From: Paenibacillus sp. 19GGS1-52
GTDB lineage: Bacteria; Bacillota; Bacilli; Paenibacillales; Paenibacillaceae
Length of the DNA stretch: 64,000 nucleotides
NCBI RefSeq assembly: GCF_022369515.1
Contig: NZ_CP059724.1
Span: 930,001 to 994,000, forward strand
Direction: 5' to 3'
The translations under genes and the position numbers were made by a program. The notes under the pieces are model-generated. The model searched no databases. It was not told the DNA's origin and saw only the letters and a program-made list of their open reading frames with translations. The first letter of the stretch is position 1; each line of letters starts with the position of its first letter. Positions 46,436 through 58,841 of this stretch are shown one piece after another.

Positions 46436-48514
46436 ATGGCTAGAGAGTTCTCCTTATTTAATACACGTAATATTGGGATCATGGCACATATTGACGCTGG
46501 TAAAACTACAACCACGGAGCGGATTCTTTTCTACTCAGGCCGTACGCACAAAATCGGTGAAGTTCACGAGGGTGCTGCTACAATGGACTGGATGGAGCAA
46601 GAACAGGAGCGCGGAATTACTATTACTTCCGCTGCTACAACTGCTGCTTGGAAGGGCCACCGCATCAATATTATTGATACCCCGGGCCACGTTGACTTTA
46701 CTGTTGAAGTTGAACGTTCCCTTCGTGTATTGGATGGAGCAGTAGGCGTTTTCAGTGCAAAAGAGGGCGTTGAACCTCAATCCGAGACTGTTTGGAGACA
46801 AGCTGACCGTTATAGTGTACCGCGGATCGCTTATGTCAACAAAATGGATATCATTGGTGCTGATTTTCTTAATGTAATTCAAGCTATGCGTGAGCGTCTA
46901 ATGGCGAATGCAGTTGCTATTCAACTGCCAATCGGCGCAGAGAATGACTTCATTGGTATTATTGACCTGGTTGAGCAAAAAGCTCATATTTTCAAAGATG
47001 AAATGGGTCAAAATATTGAAGTGACAGAAATTCCTGCTGAATATTTGGCACAAGTTGAAGAGCTGCGTCTCGAGTTGATCGAGAAGGTTGCGGAACTTGA
47101 CGAAGAGCTCACTATGAAGTATCTGGAAGGTGAAGAAATTACAGTTGCGGAAATCAAAGCAGCATTGCGCAAAGGCGTATGTGAAGTTAAGATTTTCCCT
47201 GTAATTGTCGGATCTTCCTATCGTAATAAAGGGGTTCAGCTTATGCTGGATGCTGTTGTGGATTACTTGCCTTCACCTCTTGATGTACCAGCTATTATTG
47301 GTCATCTTGATGATGGGACAGAGGGAGTTCGTCATTCTTCTGATGAAGAGCCATTCTCAGCTTTGGCATTTAAAATCATGACTGACCCTTATGTTGGTAA
47401 ACTTACGTTCTTCCGTGTATACTCCGGTGTTCTGGAGTCCGGATCTTACGTTGTAAATGCTACCAAGAACAAACGTGAACGTATTGGACGTATTCTGCAA
47501 ATGCATGCGAACAGCCGCCAAGAGATTTCTATTGTATACTCTGGTGACATCGCAGCAGCTGTAGGGTTGAAAGATACAAGCACTGGTGATACATTGTGTG
47601 ATGAGAAGAATCCAATTATATTGGAATCAATGAACTTCCCTGATCCAGTTATCGAAATTGCAGTAGAACCTAAAACCAAAGCTGACCAAGATAAATTGGG
47701 TGTTGCTCTCGGTAAGTTGACCGAAGAGGATCCTACTCTTCGTGCTCATACGGATGAAGAAACAGGCCAAACTATTCTGGCAGGTATGGGTGAGCTTCAC
47801 TTGGATATTATCATTGATCGTATGCGCCGTGAATTCCATGTTGAAACTAACGTTGGTAAACCACAAGTTGCATATCGTGAAACTTTCAAACAACCTGCTC
47901 GTGTCGAAGGTAAATTCGTTCGTCAATCAGGCGGACGTGGTCAGTATGGTCACGTATGGGTAGAATTCGAACCCCTTGAACCAGGTACAGGCAACCAATT
48001 CGAAAGTAAAGTAGTCGGCGGTTCTGTTCCTAGAGAATATGTCGCTCCTGCACTTGCGGGTATTGAAGAGGCTATGAAAAATGGTGTCATCGCAGGCTTC
48101 CCGCTTGTTGATGTTAAAGCCACTGTAGTAGATGGTTCTTATCATGATGTTGACTCCAATGAAATGGCATTTAAAGTTGCCGGATCTTTGGCGCTCAAGG
48201 CTGCTAAAGACAAGTGTAAACCTGTACTTCTTGAGCCAATCATGAAAGTAGAAGTAACTGTTCCTGAGGAATACATGGGTGATGTAATGGGGATGCTTAG
48301 TTCCCGTCGCGGCAAGATTGAAGGAATGGATTCTCGTGGTGGAGCTCAAATTATTCGGTCTAAGGTACCTCTTTCCGAAATGTTTGGTTATTCTACAACT
48401 CTTCGTTCCGGTACTCAAGGACGCGGTGTATTCTCGATGGAGCTTTCTCATTATGAAGAAGTTCCTAAATCCATTGCAGAAGAAATCTCTGCCAAGAATA
48501 AAGGCGGAGAATAA
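46436..48514 (+). CDS. fusA: Elongation factor G
   Basis: 692-residue translocase GTPase. G1 [20 protein letters not shown]3 DTPGHVDF, G4 NKMD, then domains II-V ending with a mimic of tRNA. Fusidic-acid contact residues not examined individually. RBS GAAGGGAG. 107 bp upstream of tuf. Confidence 0.98.
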   Translation: MAREFSLFNTRNIGIMAHIDAGKTTTTERILFYSGRTHKIGEVHEGAATMDWMEQEQERGITITSAATTAAWKGHRINIIDTPGHVDFTVEVERSLRVLDGAVGVFSAKEGVEPQSETVWRQADRYSVPRIAYVNKMDIIGADFLNVIQAMRERLMANAVAIQLPIGAENDFIGIIDLVEQKAHIFKDEMGQNIEVTEIPAEYLAQVEELRLELIEKVAELDEELTMKYLEGEEITVAEIKAALRKGVCEVKIFPVIVGSSYRNKGVQLMLDAVVDYLPSPLDVPAIIGHLDDGTEGVRHSSDEEPFSALAFKIMTDPYVGKLTFFRVYSGVLESGSYVVNATKNKRERIGRILQMHANSRQEISIVYSGDIAAAVGLKDTSTGDTLCDEKNPIILESMNFPDPVIEIAVEPKTKADQDKLGVALGKLTEEDPTLRAHTDEETGQTILAGMGELHLDIIIDRMRREFHVETNVGKPQVAYRETFKQPARVEGKFVRQSGGRGQYGHVWVEFEPLEPGTGNQFESKVVGGSVPREYVAPALAGIEEAMKNGVIAGFPLVDVKATVVDGSYHDVDSNEMAFKVAGSLALKAAKDKCKPVLLEPIMKVEVTVPEEYMGDVMGMLSSRRGKIEGMDSRGGAQIIRSKVPLSEMFGYSTTLRSGTQGRGVFSMELSHYEEVPKSIAEEISAKNKGGE

Positions 48515-48621
48515 TCATTGTTTTAACTCGTCGTCCGGGTATAACCGGTCAGTCATCTAAGATAACATACAACGGACGGCTCAAAATATTAGGAACCCCA
48601 CATTAAGGAGGAACTGTTCAA

Positions 48622-49812
48622 ATGGCAAAGGCAAAGTTTGAACGTAACAAACCGCACGTTAACATCGGTACTATTGGTCACGTCGATCATGGTAAAACGA
48701 CTCTGACTGCTGCAATCACTACTGTATTGTCCAAAAAATACGGTGGCGCTGCTGTAGCATTCGACCAAATCGATAAAGCTCCTGAAGAACGCGAACGTGG
48801 TATCACTATCTCCACAGCTCACGTTGAGTATGAAACTCCTAACCGTCACTATGCACATGTAGACTGCCCTGGACATGCCGACTATGTTAAGAACATGATC
48901 ACTGGCGCAGCACAAATGGATGGAGCAATTCTGGTTGTATCCGCAGCTGATGGCCCTATGCCACAAACTCGCGAACACATCCTGTTGTCCCGCCAAGTAG
49001 GCGTTCCTTACATCGTTGTATTCTTGAACAAATGCGACACTGTAGAAGACGAAGAGCTTTTGGAATTGGTTGAAATGGAAGTTCGCGATTTGCTGAACGA
49101 ATATGATTTCCCAGGTGACGATACTCCAATCATCCGTGGATCTGCTCGTGAAGCTCTTGCAAACCCTGATGGCGAATATGCACAAAACATCATCGATATG
49201 TTCGAAACGATTGATGTATATATTCCGCTTCCAGAACGCGATACTGAAAAACCTTTCTTGATGCCTGTTGAGGATGTATTCTCCATCACTGGCCGCGGTA
49301 CTGTGGCAACTGGTCGCGTTGAACGCGGAAAAGTTAAAATTGGTGAAGAAATCGAAATCGTTGGTATTCATGAAGAAAGTAGAAAATCAGTAGTTACGGG
49401 CGTTGAAATGTTCCGTAAACTGCTTGATTCTGCTCAAGCTGGCGATAACATCGGAGCATTGCTTCGTGGTGTTGACCGTACTATGGTTGAACGTGGTCAA
49501 GTATTGGCTAAACCAGGTTCCGTTAAACCACACACAGAATTCACAGCACAAATTTACGTTCTGACTAAAGAAGAAGGCGGACGTCACAAACCATTTTTCA
49601 CTGGTTACCGTCCACAGTTCTACTTCCGTACAACTGACGTAACTGGCATCATCAACCTGCCAGAAGGTACTGAAATGGTTATGCCTGGTGACAACATCAC
49701 CGTAACTGTTTCCCTGATCTCCCCAATCGCAATTGAAGAAGGCACTCGCTTCTCCATTCGTGAAGGCGGACGTACAGTTGGAGCCGGTACTGTAGCATCT
49801 ATCCAAAAATAA
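48622..49812 (+). CDS. tuf: Elongation factor Tu
   Basis: 396-residue GTPase delivering aminoacyl-tRNA. G1 [11 protein letters not shown]3 DCPGHADY, G4 NKCD (as in Bacilli), domains II and III intact with [19 protein letters not shown]. Only tuf copy in the window, strong RBS AAGGAGG, followed by a stable terminator. Confidence 0.98.
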   Translation: MAKAKFERNKPHVNIGTIGHVDHGKTTLTAAITTVLSKKYGGAAVAFDQIDKAPEERERGITISTAHVEYETPNRHYAHVDCPGHADYVKNMITGAAQMDGAILVVSAADGPMPQTREHILLSRQVGVPYIVVFLNKCDTVEDEELLELVEMEVRDLLNEYDFPGDDTPIIRGSAREALANPDGEYAQNIIDMFETIDVYIPLPERDTEKPFLMPVEDVFSITGRGTVATGRVERGKVKIGEEIEIVGIHEESRKSVVTGVEMFRKLLDSAQAGDNIGALLRGVDRTMVERGQVLAKPGSVKPHTEFTAQIYVLTKEEGGRHKPFFTGYRPQFYFRTTDVTGIINLPEGTEMVMPGDNITVTVSLISPIAIEEGTRFSIREGGRTVGAGTVASIQK

Positions 49813-49852
49813 TTTTGGTTCTATCCATTATGGATAGTTACTGAAACAATAA

Positions 49853-49888
49853 GACAGGAGTACTTCTTATGAAGTGCTCCTGTTTTTT
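49853..49888 (+). terminator. tuf (str operon) terminator
   Basis: Arms GACAGGAGTACTTC and GAAGTGCTCCTGTT with loop TTAT and T7 tail. A smaller hairpin, CTATCCA/TGGATAG, lies just before it (49821-49837). Confidence 0.93.
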
Positions 49889-50074
49889 TGTTTTGGATAT
49901 ATGAATATCGCCTATATTTCGACATTAAATGACAATTTACAATATTTATATCATATATTTTCTACAAATTTCTACAAAATAATCACTATTTATATATACA
50001 ATGATTAATGTCATAGAGTAGAATATTTTTATGAAGATATTGTAAATAATTAGGAATATAGGAGAGTGGCTTAA

Positions 50075-51421
50075 TTGGGAAAATGTCCTTTTTCTTTTAT
50101 GCATGGTGTAACTTCTCGAAATGATAATGTGGAATCTCCTGCAGCACAGCCCATGCAAGCAAATTTTATGAAATCTGCAGCAGACACTTTTCACACTCTA
50201 GATGGTCATGATGAACTCAATGAACAGATGCGAATGATAGATTTAACAGAAGAGGATCTGAAATTGCTACGCAGAACGAAGCCCATTGTAGAGCGGAATA
50301 TCGACTATATAACGGATCAATTTTATAATTCGGTATTGGGTGTAGATAAATTAGAGGCAATTATACTCGAACACAGTACTATTGAGCGATTAAAAAAAAC
50401 GCTGCATGAACATATCATTGAAATTTTTGACGGCAATGTTGATGATGCATATATCGCAAAGCGTCTTTTGATAGCAAATATTCATAAAAGAGTTGGGCTT
50501 GAACCTAAATGGTATCTATCTGCTTTTCAGAATCTGCAAAATGTGTTTATCCATGTTATTTATAATGAGACTACTAACGACGATGATCGTCTCCTAATAG
50601 TTCAGACTGTAACTAAGTTGCTTAATTTGGAACAGCAGCTTGTATTGGAAGCTTATGAGAAGGAGAATATTAAGGAGAAGGAACAGCAATATCAATCAGT
50701 CAAAAATGAATTAAAACAAAAAATTGCTGAATTCAGTGGTGAACTAATAGATCTAAGCATCGATACTAATGCTGCTGTAGAGCAGCTGGTGGCGAGCAGC
50801 AACGAAGTGAACAATACATTTCAACGCACAGCTTCTTCTGCACTAGAGTCTCAGGGGATGGCCAAGAATGGACGAGAACATCTCGACAATCTAACAGGTC
50901 AAATTAATCGTATATATGAGAGCACCAATGAAATGGAACTTTCAGTAAACGAGCTAAGTAACTCGTCTAAACAAATCCAAAAAATTGTTGCTGCTGTAAA
51001 GGATATTGCCGATCAGACTAAGATCCTTTCATTAAACGCTACAATAGAGGCAGCAAGAGCAGGAGAACATGGGAGAGGCTTCAGTGTGGTGGCACAGGAG
51101 GTCAGTCGTCTCGCGGAAGATACCAAAAGTACAGTAGTCCGTATTGGAGAATTGACACAGAAGTCAGGGGATCTTACAGGCCAGGTCGTAGAAGAGATCC
51201 GTAAAGTTCAGGAATTAACAAGGAGTGGCAAGCTTCAATCAATTGAGACTAGCAGACTGTTCACTGATATTGTGGATTCCATGCAAAGCAGTACACAGGA
51301 AATTGTTACTGTAGAGGAAGAGATTAAAATATTAATTCAAACTATTGAAGGAATAGGGTCGACAACAGCTCAAACAGCGGCTTCAGCCGAGTTCTTCAAA
51401 TCTGCTACAGATGGTCTTTAA
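50075..51421 (+). CDS. Soluble globin-coupled aerotaxis-type sensor (HemAT-like)
   Basis: 448 residues. Globin sensor domain (about 50-200) with proximal heme ligand H137 ([15 protein letters not shown]) and distal tyrosine Y84 (TDQFYNSV), equivalent to H123 and Y70 of Bacillus HemAT, an oxygen sensor. The C-terminal methyl-accepting signalling coiled coil has tip [20 protein letters not shown]. No transmembrane segment, so cytoplasmic. TTG 50075 with GGAGAG 8 nt upstream gives the N-terminus [14 protein letters not shown] 50099 is an alternative. It stands between the str terminator and the S10 promoter. Confidence 0.9.
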   Translation: MGKCPFSFMHGVTSRNDNVESPAAQPMQANFMKSAADTFHTLDGHDELNEQMRMIDLTEEDLKLLRRTKPIVERNIDYITDQFYNSVLGVDKLEAIILEHSTIERLKKTLHEHIIEIFDGNVDDAYIAKRLLIANIHKRVGLEPKWYLSAFQNLQNVFIHVIYNETTNDDDRLLIVQTVTKLLNLEQQLVLEAYEKENIKEKEQQYQSVKNELKQKIAEFSGELIDLSIDTNAAVEQLVASSNEVNNTFQRTASSALESQGMAKNGREHLDNLTGQINRIYESTNEMELSVNELSNSSKQIQKIVAAVKDIADQTKILSLNATIEAARAGEHGRGFSVVAQEVSRLAEDTKSTVVRIGELTQKSGDLTGQVVEEIRKVQELTRSGKLQSIETSRLFTDIVDSMQSSTQEIVTVEEEIKILIQTIEGIGSTTAQTAASAEFFKSATDGL

Positions 51422-51433
51422 AGCTATATATAG

Positions 51434-51473
51434 GAAAAAAGAGCATATGAAATAAATCATGTCTTCTTTTTTA
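51434..51473 (+). terminator. Terminator of the globin sensor gene
   Basis: AAAAAGAGCATATGA pairs with TCATGTCTTCTTTTT over about 14 positions, loop AATAAA, T-rich 3' arm. Confidence 0.78.
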
Positions 51474-51480
51474 TTTTCAC

Positions 51481-51509
51481 TTGCAATTCCACCGTATATT
51501 ATATATAAT
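51481..51509 (+). promoter_or_regulatory. S10 operon promoter
   Basis: TTGCAA (51481-51486), 17-bp spacer, TATAAT (51504-51509), giving a leader of about 130 nt before rpsJ. Confidence 0.8.
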
Positions 51510-51544
51510 AATAAATGTTGTTCTGAGACGTTGCGATGATGTGA

Positions 51545-51955
<411 letters not shown>

Positions 51956-51998
51956 TTCTATCATTAAGTAATTTAGGAAAAGAAAAGAGGTGTCAACA

Positions 51999-52622
51999 TT
52001 GAAGGGTATCTTAGGAAAAAAACTCGGTATGACTCAAGTCTTTACTCCAGAAGGTAACGTAATCGCGGTTACGGTTATCGAAGCTGGCCCTTGTGTCGTT
52101 CTGCAAAAGAAAGACCTGAATATCGACGGATATGAAGCAGTGCAGTTGGGCTTTTCCGATAAGAAGGAAAGTCGCTCCAACAAGCCTGAACAAGGTCACG
52201 CCAAAAAGGCAAATGCAACACCTAAGCGCTACGTTCGAGAAATTCGCGGTATTGACCTCGCTTCATTCGAGGTTGGACAAGAGTTGAAGGCTGATGTCTT
52301 CGCTGCAGGCGAATTTGTTGACGTGACTGGTACATCAAAGGGTAAAGGTTTCCAAGGCGTTATCAAACGTTGGGGACAAAGCCGCGGACCAATGGCACAC
52401 GGATCGCGTTACCACAGAAGACCGGGTTCAATGGGTTCTATCCAAGCTAACCGTGTTCCTAAAGGCAAACGCCTTCCAGGACATATGGGCCATCATGCTG
52501 TGACGGTTCAAAAGCTTGAAATTATCAGAGTAGACGTAGAACGTAACGTGTTGCTGATTAAAGGCGCTATTCCAGGTCCTAAAAACAGCTACGTGAAAGT
52601 TAAACAAACCGTTAAGAAATAA
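51999..52622 (+). CDS. rplC: 50S ribosomal protein L3
   Basis: 207 residues, reaching the peptidyl transferase centre. [18 protein letters not shown] at the start and [17 protein letters not shown] in the extended loop. TTG 51999 with AGAGGTG 6 nt upstream is preferred; the GTG at 51990 is part of that site, and the TTG gives the normal family N-terminus. Confidence 0.95.
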   Translation: MKGILGKKLGMTQVFTPEGNVIAVTVIEAGPCVVLQKKDLNIDGYEAVQLGFSDKKESRSNKPEQGHAKKANATPKRYVREIRGIDLASFEVGQELKADVFAAGEFVDVTGTSKGKGFQGVIKRWGQSRGPMAHGSRYHRRPGSMGSIQANRVPKGKRLPGHMGHHAVTVQKLEIIRVDVERNVLLIKGAIPGPKNSYVKVKQTVKK

Positions 52623-52647
52623 TTCCTGAAGAAAGGAGGAACATGAA

Positions 52648-53271
52648 ATGCCAAAAGTAACACTTTTTAATATCAGTGGCAACGAAGTGGGTGAAGTTGA
52701 GCTGAGCGATTCTGTATTCGGTATTGAACCGAATGAGCACGTTCTGCACGAAGCTGCACTTATGCAGAGAGCTTCCCTTCGTCGTGGTACACATAAAGTA
52801 AAAGGACGTTCTGAAGTGCGTGGCGGCGGACGTAAGCCTTGGAAACAAAAAGGTACAGGTCGTGCTCGTCAAGGCTCCATTCGTTCTCCACAATGGAAAG
52901 GCGGCGGCGTTGTCTTCGGACCAACACCACGCAGCTATTCTTGGAAATTGCCTAAGAAGGTTCGTCGTTTGGCCATCAAATCTGCGTTGTCATCGAAAGT
53001 ACTCGATAATGACATTATCGTATTGGATAGCTTAACAATGAACGCTCCGAAAACGAAAGAATTCGCGGCAATCTTGAACAACCTGAAAGTTGATCGCAAA
53101 GCGTTGATCGTTTCTACAAACTATGACGATAACGTTGCACTATCTGCTCGAAACATCCCTGGGGTGAAGTTCGTAGTAGCTGACGGCATTAATGTTCTTG
53201 ACGTACTGACGTACGACAAACTGATTATCACTAAAGAAGCAGTTCTGAAGGTAGAGGAGGTGTTCGCGTAA
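52648..53271 (+). CDS. rplD: 50S ribosomal protein L4
   Basis: 207 residues with the exit-tunnel loop [20 protein letters not shown], which lines the macrolide site and looks wild-type. RBS AAAGGAGG. The stop overlaps the rplW start (TAATG). Confidence 0.97.
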   Translation: MPKVTLFNISGNEVGEVELSDSVFGIEPNEHVLHEAALMQRASLRRGTHKVKGRSEVRGGGRKPWKQKGTGRARQGSIRSPQWKGGGVVFGPTPRSYSWKLPKKVRRLAIKSALSSKVLDNDIIVLDSLTMNAPKTKEFAAILNNLKVDRKALIVSTNYDDNVALSARNIPGVKFVVADGINVLDVLTYDKLIITKEAVLKVEEVFA

Positions 53272-53564
53272 TGAAAGATCCTCGTGATATTATTAAACGC
53301 CCGGTGATTACGGAACGCACATCCGAATACATGAGCGAATTGAAATACGCTTTTGAAGTCGATATCCGTGCTAACAAAACCGAAATCAAAAAAGCTGTCG
53401 AGGCTATTTTTAAAGTTAAAGTAATCAATGTGAACACAATGCGCGTACCTGGCAAATTGAAACGTTATGGTAAATATTCTGGTTATACTCCAGAGTGGAA
53501 AAAAGCCATCGTTAAACTTAGCCCGGACAGCAAACCGCTCGAATTCTTTGAAGCGGTAGAATAA
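53271..53564 (+). CDS. rplW: 50S ribosomal protein L23
   Basis: 97 residues at the tunnel exit, docking site for SRP and trigger factor. [16 protein letters not shown] and the basic loop [20 protein letters not shown]. Overlaps rplD by 1 bp, coupled. Confidence 0.97.
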   Translation: MKDPRDIIKRPVITERTSEYMSELKYAFEVDIRANKTEIKKAVEAIFKVKVINVNTMRVPGKLKRYGKYSGYTPEWKKAIVKLSPDSKPLEFFEAVE

Positions 53565-53591
53565 TACTCTTAAAGTAAGGAGGAAACTATA

Positions 53592-54422
53592 GTGCCAATT
53601 AAAAAGTACAAACCGACCTCTCCGGCAAGACGCAACATGTCTGTGTCTACGTTTGAAGAAATCACAACAAACCAGCCTGAGAAATCGTTGCTGTCGCCGC
53701 TATTTAAACATGCGGGACGCAACAACCAAGGTAAAATTACGGTTCGTCACCACGGCGGCGGACACAAACGTAAATACCGGATCATCGACTTCAAACGGAC
53801 TAAAGACGGCATACCAGGTAGCGTTGCTACAATCGAGTATGACCCGAACCGTACTTCTAATATTGCTTTGATCCACTATGCTGATGGAGAGAAACGTTAT
53901 ATTATCGCTCCTAAGGGCCTTAAAGTTGGGGATAAGATTGAGTCCGGCCCTGCTGCGGACATCAAAATTGGTAACAGCCTTCCGCTGATCAATATCCCGG
54001 TAGGTACAGTTATCCACAACATCGAGTTGAAACCAGGTAAAGGCGGACAACTTGTGCGCGCTGCTGGTACAGAAGCTCAATTGCTTGGTAAAGAAGATAA
54101 ATATGTTTCCGTTCGCTTGACATCTGGTGAAGTTCGTAGAATTCTTAGCGTGTGCCGTGCAACTATCGGTTCCGTTGGTAATGAAGATCACGAATTGATC
54201 AAGATCGGTAAAGCTGGACGTAGTCGCTGGCTTGGCCGTCGTCCTGAAGTACGCGGCGTAGTTATGAACCCGAACGATCACCCACATGGTGGTGGTGAAG
54301 GCCGTGCTCCAATCGGACGCAAATCGCCTATGTCTCCTTGGGGCAAACCAACCCTTGGTTACAAAACGCGTAAGAAAAATAAGGCTTCTGATAAATATAT
54401 CGTTCGTCGCCGCACGAAATAA
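53592..54422 (+). CDS. rplB: 50S ribosomal protein L2
   Basis: 276 residues, needed for subunit association and peptidyl transfer. [19 protein letters not shown] contains the conserved histidine. GTG start after AAGGAGG. Confidence 0.98.
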   Translation: MPIKKYKPTSPARRNMSVSTFEEITTNQPEKSLLSPLFKHAGRNNQGKITVRHHGGGHKRKYRIIDFKRTKDGIPGSVATIEYDPNRTSNIALIHYADGEKRYIIAPKGLKVGDKIESGPAADIKIGNSLPLINIPVGTVIHNIELKPGKGGQLVRAAGTEAQLLGKEDKYVSVRLTSGEVRRILSVCRATIGSVGNEDHELIKIGKAGRSRWLGRRPEVRGVVMNPNDHPHGGGEGRAPIGRKSPMSPWGKPTLGYKTRKKNKASDKYIVRRRTK

Positions 54423-54498
54423 GACGCTTCTGGCAAGTTAGCTTAGCGCGAAGCGTCGATTCGCGGTTTAAAGAACTGAATGAAGGGAGGATTCACAC

Positions 54499-54777
54499 AT
54501 GGGTCGCAGTTTAAAAAAGGGGCCGTTTATTGATGGCTACCTGCTGAAAAAAGTTGAGGATTTGAACGAGACAGAAAAGAAAGTTGTAGTTAAGACTTGG
54601 TCCCGTCGCTCAACCATTTTCCCTCAGTTTATCGGACATACGTTTGGTGTATATGACGGACGCAAACACGTGCCTGTATACGTAACAGAAGATATGGTAG
54701 GTCACAAGTTGGGCGAGTTCGCGCCAACACGTACTTACAAAGGCCACGCGGGTGACGATAAGAAAACAAGAAGATAA
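54499..54777 (+). CDS. rpsS: 30S ribosomal protein S19
   Basis: 92 residues; [17 protein letters not shown] and [18 protein letters not shown] are typical. Forms a complex with S13 in the 30S head. RBS GAAGGGAGG. Confidence 0.98.
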   Translation: MGRSLKKGPFIDGYLLKKVEDLNETEKKVVVKTWSRRSTIFPQFIGHTFGVYDGRKHVPVYVTEDMVGHKLGEFAPTRTYKGHAGDDKKTRR

Positions 54778-54810
54778 TTAAAAGGTCTTCGTTTGAGAGG
54801 AGGGAAAACA

Positions 54811-55143
54811 ATGGAAGCAAAAGCACATGCAAGATCAGTGCGGATTTCCGCTCGTAAAGCGAAACTGGTTGTTGACTTGATTCGCGGTAAGCAAGTGGGG
54901 GAAGCAATTGCAATTCTTCGCCACACTCCGAAATCCGCTTCTCCAGTAGTTGAGAAGCTGCTTAACTCAGCGATTGCGAATGCTGAGCACAACTATTCTT
55001 TGGACGTGAACAGCTTGTTCGTTAGCGAAGTTTTCGTTAACCAAGGTCCAACGATGAAACGTTTCCGTCCGCGCGCCATGGGCCGCGCAAGCCGGATCAA
55101 CAAACGCACCAGCCACATTACTTTGGTGGTATCTGAGAAATAA
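54811..55143 (+). CDS. rplV: 50S ribosomal protein L22
   Basis: 110 residues with a beta-hairpin in the exit tunnel ([20 protein letters not shown]), no macrolide-type change evident. ATG 54811 follows GGAGGG; the frame from 54793 precedes it. Confidence 0.97.
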   Translation: MEAKAHARSVRISARKAKLVVDLIRGKQVGEAIAILRHTPKSASPVVEKLLNSAIANAEHNYSLDVNSLFVSEVFVNQGPTMKRFRPRAMGRASRINKRTSHITLVVSEK

Positions 55144-55157
55144 AGGAGGGATAACAC

Positions 55158-55823
55158 GTGGGTCAAAAGGTAAATCCAGTCGGACTCCGAATCGGTATTA
55201 TTCGCGATTGGGAATCTAAATGGTATGCAGGCAAAGATTTCGGGACTCTTTTAATGGAAGACGTTAAAATCCGGGAATACCTTAAAGGCAAATTGAAGGA
55301 TTCCGCTGTTTCCCATATTGAAATTGAAAGAGCAGCAAGCCGCGTGAATGTTACAATTCACACAGCTAAGCCTGGTATGGTTATTGGTAAGGGCGGAGCT
55401 GAAGTAGAAGTACTTCGCAGCGCAGTTACTGCAATTGCCAAAGGCAAAAAAGTACACATCAACATCAATGAAATCAAACACCCTGAACTGGATGCAATTC
55501 TTGTTGCTGAAAGCATCGCACAACAATTGGAGCGTCGTGTATCGTTCCGTCGTGCGTTGAAACAAGCGATTCAAAGAACTATGCGCTCTGGTGCTAAAGG
55601 GATTAAAACTCAAGTAGGCGGTCGTCTTGGCGGCGCTGAGATAGCTCGTTCAGAAGGTTATAGCGAAGGAACAGTTCCACTTCATACGCTTCGTGCCGAT
55701 ATCGATTACGGTACAGCAGAAGCACATACAACTTATGGCCTTATCGGCGTAAAAGTATGGATCTATCGTGGAGAAGTTCTTCCCCCAGCTAAGAAACAAG
55801 CTGCTCAGGAAGGAGGCAACTAA
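55158..55823 (+). CDS. rpsC: 30S ribosomal protein S3
   Basis: 221 residues; KH domain with [13 protein letters not shown] at the mRNA entry. [20 protein letters not shown] at the start. GTG start with AAAGGAGGG. Two bases separate its stop from rplP. Confidence 0.98.
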   Translation: MGQKVNPVGLRIGIIRDWESKWYAGKDFGTLLMEDVKIREYLKGKLKDSAVSHIEIERAASRVNVTIHTAKPGMVIGKGGAEVEVLRSAVTAIAKGKKVHININEIKHPELDAILVAESIAQQLERRVSFRRALKQAIQRTMRSGAKGIKTQVGGRLGGAEIARSEGYSEGTVPLHTLRADIDYGTAEAHTTYGLIGVKVWIYRGEVLPPAKKQAAQEGGN

Positions 55824-55825
55824 TC

Positions 55826-56260
55826 ATGTTGGTACCAAAACGCGTTAAACACCGCAAGCAACAGCGCGGTCACATGAGGGGTATGGCAAAAGGCGGTACG
55901 GAACTAAACTTCGGCGAATTCGGCCTGCAAGCATTGGAACCGTCATGGATCACTAACCGTCAGATCGAAGCTGCCCGTATTGCAATGACACGTTATATCA
56001 AACGTGGAGGTCAAGTTTGGATCAAGATATTCCCTGATAAGCCAGTTACTCAGAAGCCTCTTGAGGTTCGTATGGGTAGTGGTAAAGGTAATGTTGAGAA
56101 ATGGGTTGCTGTAGTTAAACCGGGCAAGATTATGTTCGAACTCGGAGGCGTGTCGGAAGAAATCGCGCGTGAAGCGATGCGTCTTGCCGCTCACAAGCTG
56201 CCTGTAAAAACTAAGTTTGTGAAACGTGAAGAATTGGGTGGTGAAGCAAATGAAAGCTAA
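55826..56260 (+). CDS. rplP: 50S ribosomal protein L16
   Basis: 144 residues, near the A-site t[19 protein letters not shown] and [18 protein letters not shown] identify it. Its end overlaps rpmC by 11 bp. Confidence 0.98.
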   Translation: MLVPKRVKHRKQQRGHMRGMAKGGTELNFGEFGLQALEPSWITNRQIEAARIAMTRYIKRGGQVWIKIFPDKPVTQKPLEVRMGSGKGNVEKWVAVVKPGKIMFELGGVSEEIAREAMRLAAHKLPVKTKFVKREELGGEANES

Positions 56261-56447
56261 TGAACTTCGCAACTTAACCACTGCTGAGATTGAACAAAAG
56301 ATCGCTGGTTTTAAAGAAGAACTTTTCAATCTCCGTTTTCAATTGGCAACTGGCCAACTGGACAACCCGACTCGGATACGTGACGTGCGCAAGGAAATAG
56401 CTCGTGCTAAAACCGTTATCCATCAAAGAGTACTTGGGATCAGTTAA
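56250..56447 (+). CDS. rpmC: 50S ribosomal protein L29
   Basis: 65 residues, mainly two helices ([34 protein letters not shown]). ATG 56250 lies inside the rplP end, with GGTGGTGA upstream; coupling likely. Confidence 0.96.
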   Translation: MKANELRNLTTAEIEQKIAGFKEELFNLRFQLATGQLDNPTRIRDVRKEIARAKTVIHQRVLGIS

Positions 56448-56490
56448 GTGAGACGGATGTAATCATCCGTATTCAGGAAGGAGGCTAACT

Positions 56491-56757
56491 ATGAGCGAAG
56501 AACGCAATGCACGTAAAGTGCTAGTCGGTAAAGTAGTCAGTGACAAAATGGACAAAACCATTGTAATCGCTGTTGAAACCTATAAGAAGCATAACCTGTA
56601 CCATAAACGCATCAAGTCTACGAAGAAATTCAAAGCACATGATGAGGAAAATGTTGCAAAAATCGGTGATGTTGTAAAAGTCATGGAGACTCGTCCGTTG
56701 TCCAAGGATAAACGTTGGAGACTAATTGAAGTGATTGAAGCAGCGGTTATCCTTTAA
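56491..56757 (+). CDS. rpsQ: 30S ribosomal protein S17
   Basis: 88 residues, OB fold. [19 protein letters not shown] and [18 protein letters not shown] are characteristic. RBS GGAAGGAGG. Confidence 0.97.
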   Translation: MSEERNARKVLVGKVVSDKMDKTIVIAVETYKKHNLYHKRIKSTKKFKAHDEENVAKIGDVVKVMETRPLSKDKRWRLIEVIEAAVIL

Positions 56758-56796
56758 GATAATCACAAGATTCCTGATCGGAAGGAGGAAATTAAA

Positions 56797-57165
56797 ATGA
56801 TTCAACCATTTACACGTTTGCATGTGGCTGACAACTCTGGTGCGAAGGAACTGATGTGTATCCGCGTACTGGGTGGTACTGGACGCCGTACAGCAGCAAT
56901 CGGTGATCTGATCGTTTGTTCCGTTAAACAAGCAACACCAGGCGGCGTTGTCAAAAAGGGTGATGTTGTTAGAGCGGTTGTTGTTCGTACTAAACGTTCT
57001 GTCCGCCGTAAAGATGGATCTTACATCGCATTCGACGAAAATGCAGCTGTTGTTGTTAAAGACGACAGAAGCCCACGCGGAACACGTATCTTCGGACCAG
57101 TTGCTCGCGAACTTCGCGATAAAGACTACATGAAGATCGTTTCCTTGGCACCGGAAGTTATCTAA
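56797..57165 (+). CDS. rplN: 50S ribosomal protein L14
   Basis: 122 residues at the subunit interface. [20 protein letters not shown] and [25 protein letters not shown]. Confidence 0.98.
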   Translation: MIQPFTRLHVADNSGAKELMCIRVLGGTGRRTAAIGDLIVCSVKQATPGGVVKKGDVVRAVVVRTKRSVRRKDGSYIAFDENAAVVVKDDRSPRGTRIFGPVARELRDKDYMKIVSLAPEVI

Positions 57166-57215
57166 TAAAAAAACGGCGATAATAAGCTGAAGGTTAGTCA
57201 TAGGAGGTGTAATAA

Positions 57216-57569
57216 ATGCCTAGAGTGAAAAAAGTTCTGGAATCCCACAACAATAAACTGCATGTAAAGAAAGATGACGTAGTTCTTGTGATCAGTGGAA
57301 AAGACAAAGGTAAGAAAGGCCGCGTTATCGCAGCTTATCCTCGTCAAAACCGCGTTCTTATAGAAGGCGTCAACATGATGAAAAAACACCAAAAGCCGAA
57401 CCAGCTGAATCCACAAGGTGGAATCATTGAGCAGGAAGCTTCGATTCATGTGTCCAACGTAATGCACATTGATCCGAAGAGCGGTAAAGTAACCCGTATC
57501 GGTTACAAGGTATTGGAAAACGGTAAAAAGGTTCGGATAGCTAAAAGATCCGGAGAAATTATCGACTAA
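57216..57569 (+). CDS. rplX: 50S ribosomal protein L24
   Basis: 117 residues, assembly initiator with a KOW domain ([19 protein letters not shown]). RBS AGGAGGTG. Confidence 0.97.
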   Translation: MPRVKKVLESHNNKLHVKKDDVVLVISGKDKGKKGRVIAAYPRQNRVLIEGVNMMKKHQKPNQLNPQGGIIEQEASIHVSNVMHIDPKSGKVTRIGYKVLENGKKVRIAKRSGEIID

Positions 57570-57600
57570 TATAGCCTTAAAGAAAGGAGGTTAATTCCTC

Positions 57601-58143
57601 ATGGCAGCAAGAATGAAAGAACGTTTTCTTAATGAAATCACACCTGCTTTGATGCAGAAGTTTAACTATACTACTGTTATGCAAGTACCTAAAATCGAGA
57701 AAATTGTTATCAACATGGGTGTTGGTGATGCAGTGCAAAACTCGAAGGTAATTGATTCCGCACTTAGCGACATGCAATTGATCGCTGGTCAAAAGCCAGT
57801 TATCACTAAAGCAAAAAAATCTATCGCCGGTTTCAAACTGCGCGAAAACATGCCGATCGGGGTTAAAGTAACACTACGCGGTGAGCGTATGTATTACTTC
57901 TTGGACAAATTGATCAACGTAACACTTCCACGTGTACGTGACTTCCGTGGTATTTCCGCTAATTCATTTGATGGACGCGGTAACTACACACTTGGTCTTA
58001 AAGAACAATTGATTTTCCCAGAAATCGAGTATGATAAAGTAGATAAAGTACGCGGTATGGATATCGTTATCGTAACAACTGCAAAGACGGACGAGGAATC
58101 CCGTGAGCTGCTAGGTCAGCTGGGAATGCCTTTCGTGAAATAA
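57601..58143 (+). CDS. rplE: 50S ribosomal protein L5
   Basis: 180 residues; binds 5S rRNA and the P-site t[22 protein letters not shown] and the [20 protein letters not shown] block. RBS AAAGGAGG. Confidence 0.98.
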   Translation: MAARMKERFLNEITPALMQKFNYTTVMQVPKIEKIVINMGVGDAVQNSKVIDSALSDMQLIAGQKPVITKAKKSIAGFKLRENMPIGVKVTLRGERMYYFLDKLINVTLPRVRDFRGISANSFDGRGNYTLGLKEQLIFPEIEYDKVDKVRGMDIVIVTTAKTDEESRELLGQLGMPFVK

Positions 58144-58194
58144 AGTACGTTTCATCCTTTTCTTTTGAAAATGTTTGGGAGGTGTCAGGCAAAA

Positions 58195-58380
58195 ATGGCA
58201 AAGACTTCGATGGTAGTAAAACAACAACGCACACCAAAGTTTAAAGTGCGTGCATATACTCGTTGCGAGCGTTGTGGTCGTCCACATTCCGTATTGCAAA
58301 AGTTTAAAATTTGCAGAATTTGTTTCCGCGAATTAGCTTACAAAGGCCAGATCCCTGGCGTGAAAAAAGCAAGTTGGTAA
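58195..58380 (+). CDS. rpsN: 30S ribosomal protein S14, zinc form (S14Z)
   Basis: 61 residues with zinc ligands C24, C27, C40 and C43 ([15 protein letters not shown]): the short zinc-dependent type. ATG 58195 lies 11 nt after GGGAGGTG. The longer frame from 58165 is rejected. Confidence 0.97.
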   Translation: MAKTSMVVKQQRTPKFKVRAYTRCERCGRPHSVLQKFKICRICFRELAYKGQIPGVKKASW

Positions 58381-58412
58381 GAAGTTTATAAACGGGAAGG
58401 AGGTTTACACAC

Positions 58413-58811
58413 ATGACTATGTCTGATCCTATTGCAGATATGCTTACACGTATTCGTAACGCCAATACTGTGCGTCACGAAACGGTAGAAATGCCTGCTT
58501 CGACTATGAAAAAACAAATCGCTGATATCTTGAAGCGTGAAGGCTTCATCCGTGATGCGGAATATGTTGAAGATAGTAAACAAGGGATTATCCGTATCTT
58601 CTTGAAATACGGCCCTAATCAAGAGCGTGTTATTACAGGCTTGAAAAGAATTAGTAAACCAGGCCTTCGCGTTTACACGAAGAGCAATGAAGTTCCTCGT
58701 GTACTCGGTGGCCTTGGTATCGCGATTGTCTCCACATCTAAGGGAGTTATGACCGATAAAGAAGCTCGTCAATCAAAATCGGGCGGAGAAGTTGTCTGCT
58801 ACATTTGGTAA
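58413..58811 (+). CDS. rpsH: 30S ribosomal protein S8
   Basis: 132 residues; [19 protein letters not shown] and [20 protein letters not shown]. In E. coli it is the spc operon repressor. ATG 58413 is 9 nt after GGAGG. Confidence 0.98.
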   Translation: MTMSDPIADMLTRIRNANTVRHETVEMPASTMKKQIADILKREGFIRDAEYVEDSKQGIIRIFLKYGPNQERVITGLKRISKPGLRVYTKSNEVPRVLGGLGIAIVSTSKGVMTDKEARQSKSGGEVVCYIW

Positions 58812-58841
58812 TAAACGTCACAAGATAAGGAGGTGCAATAC

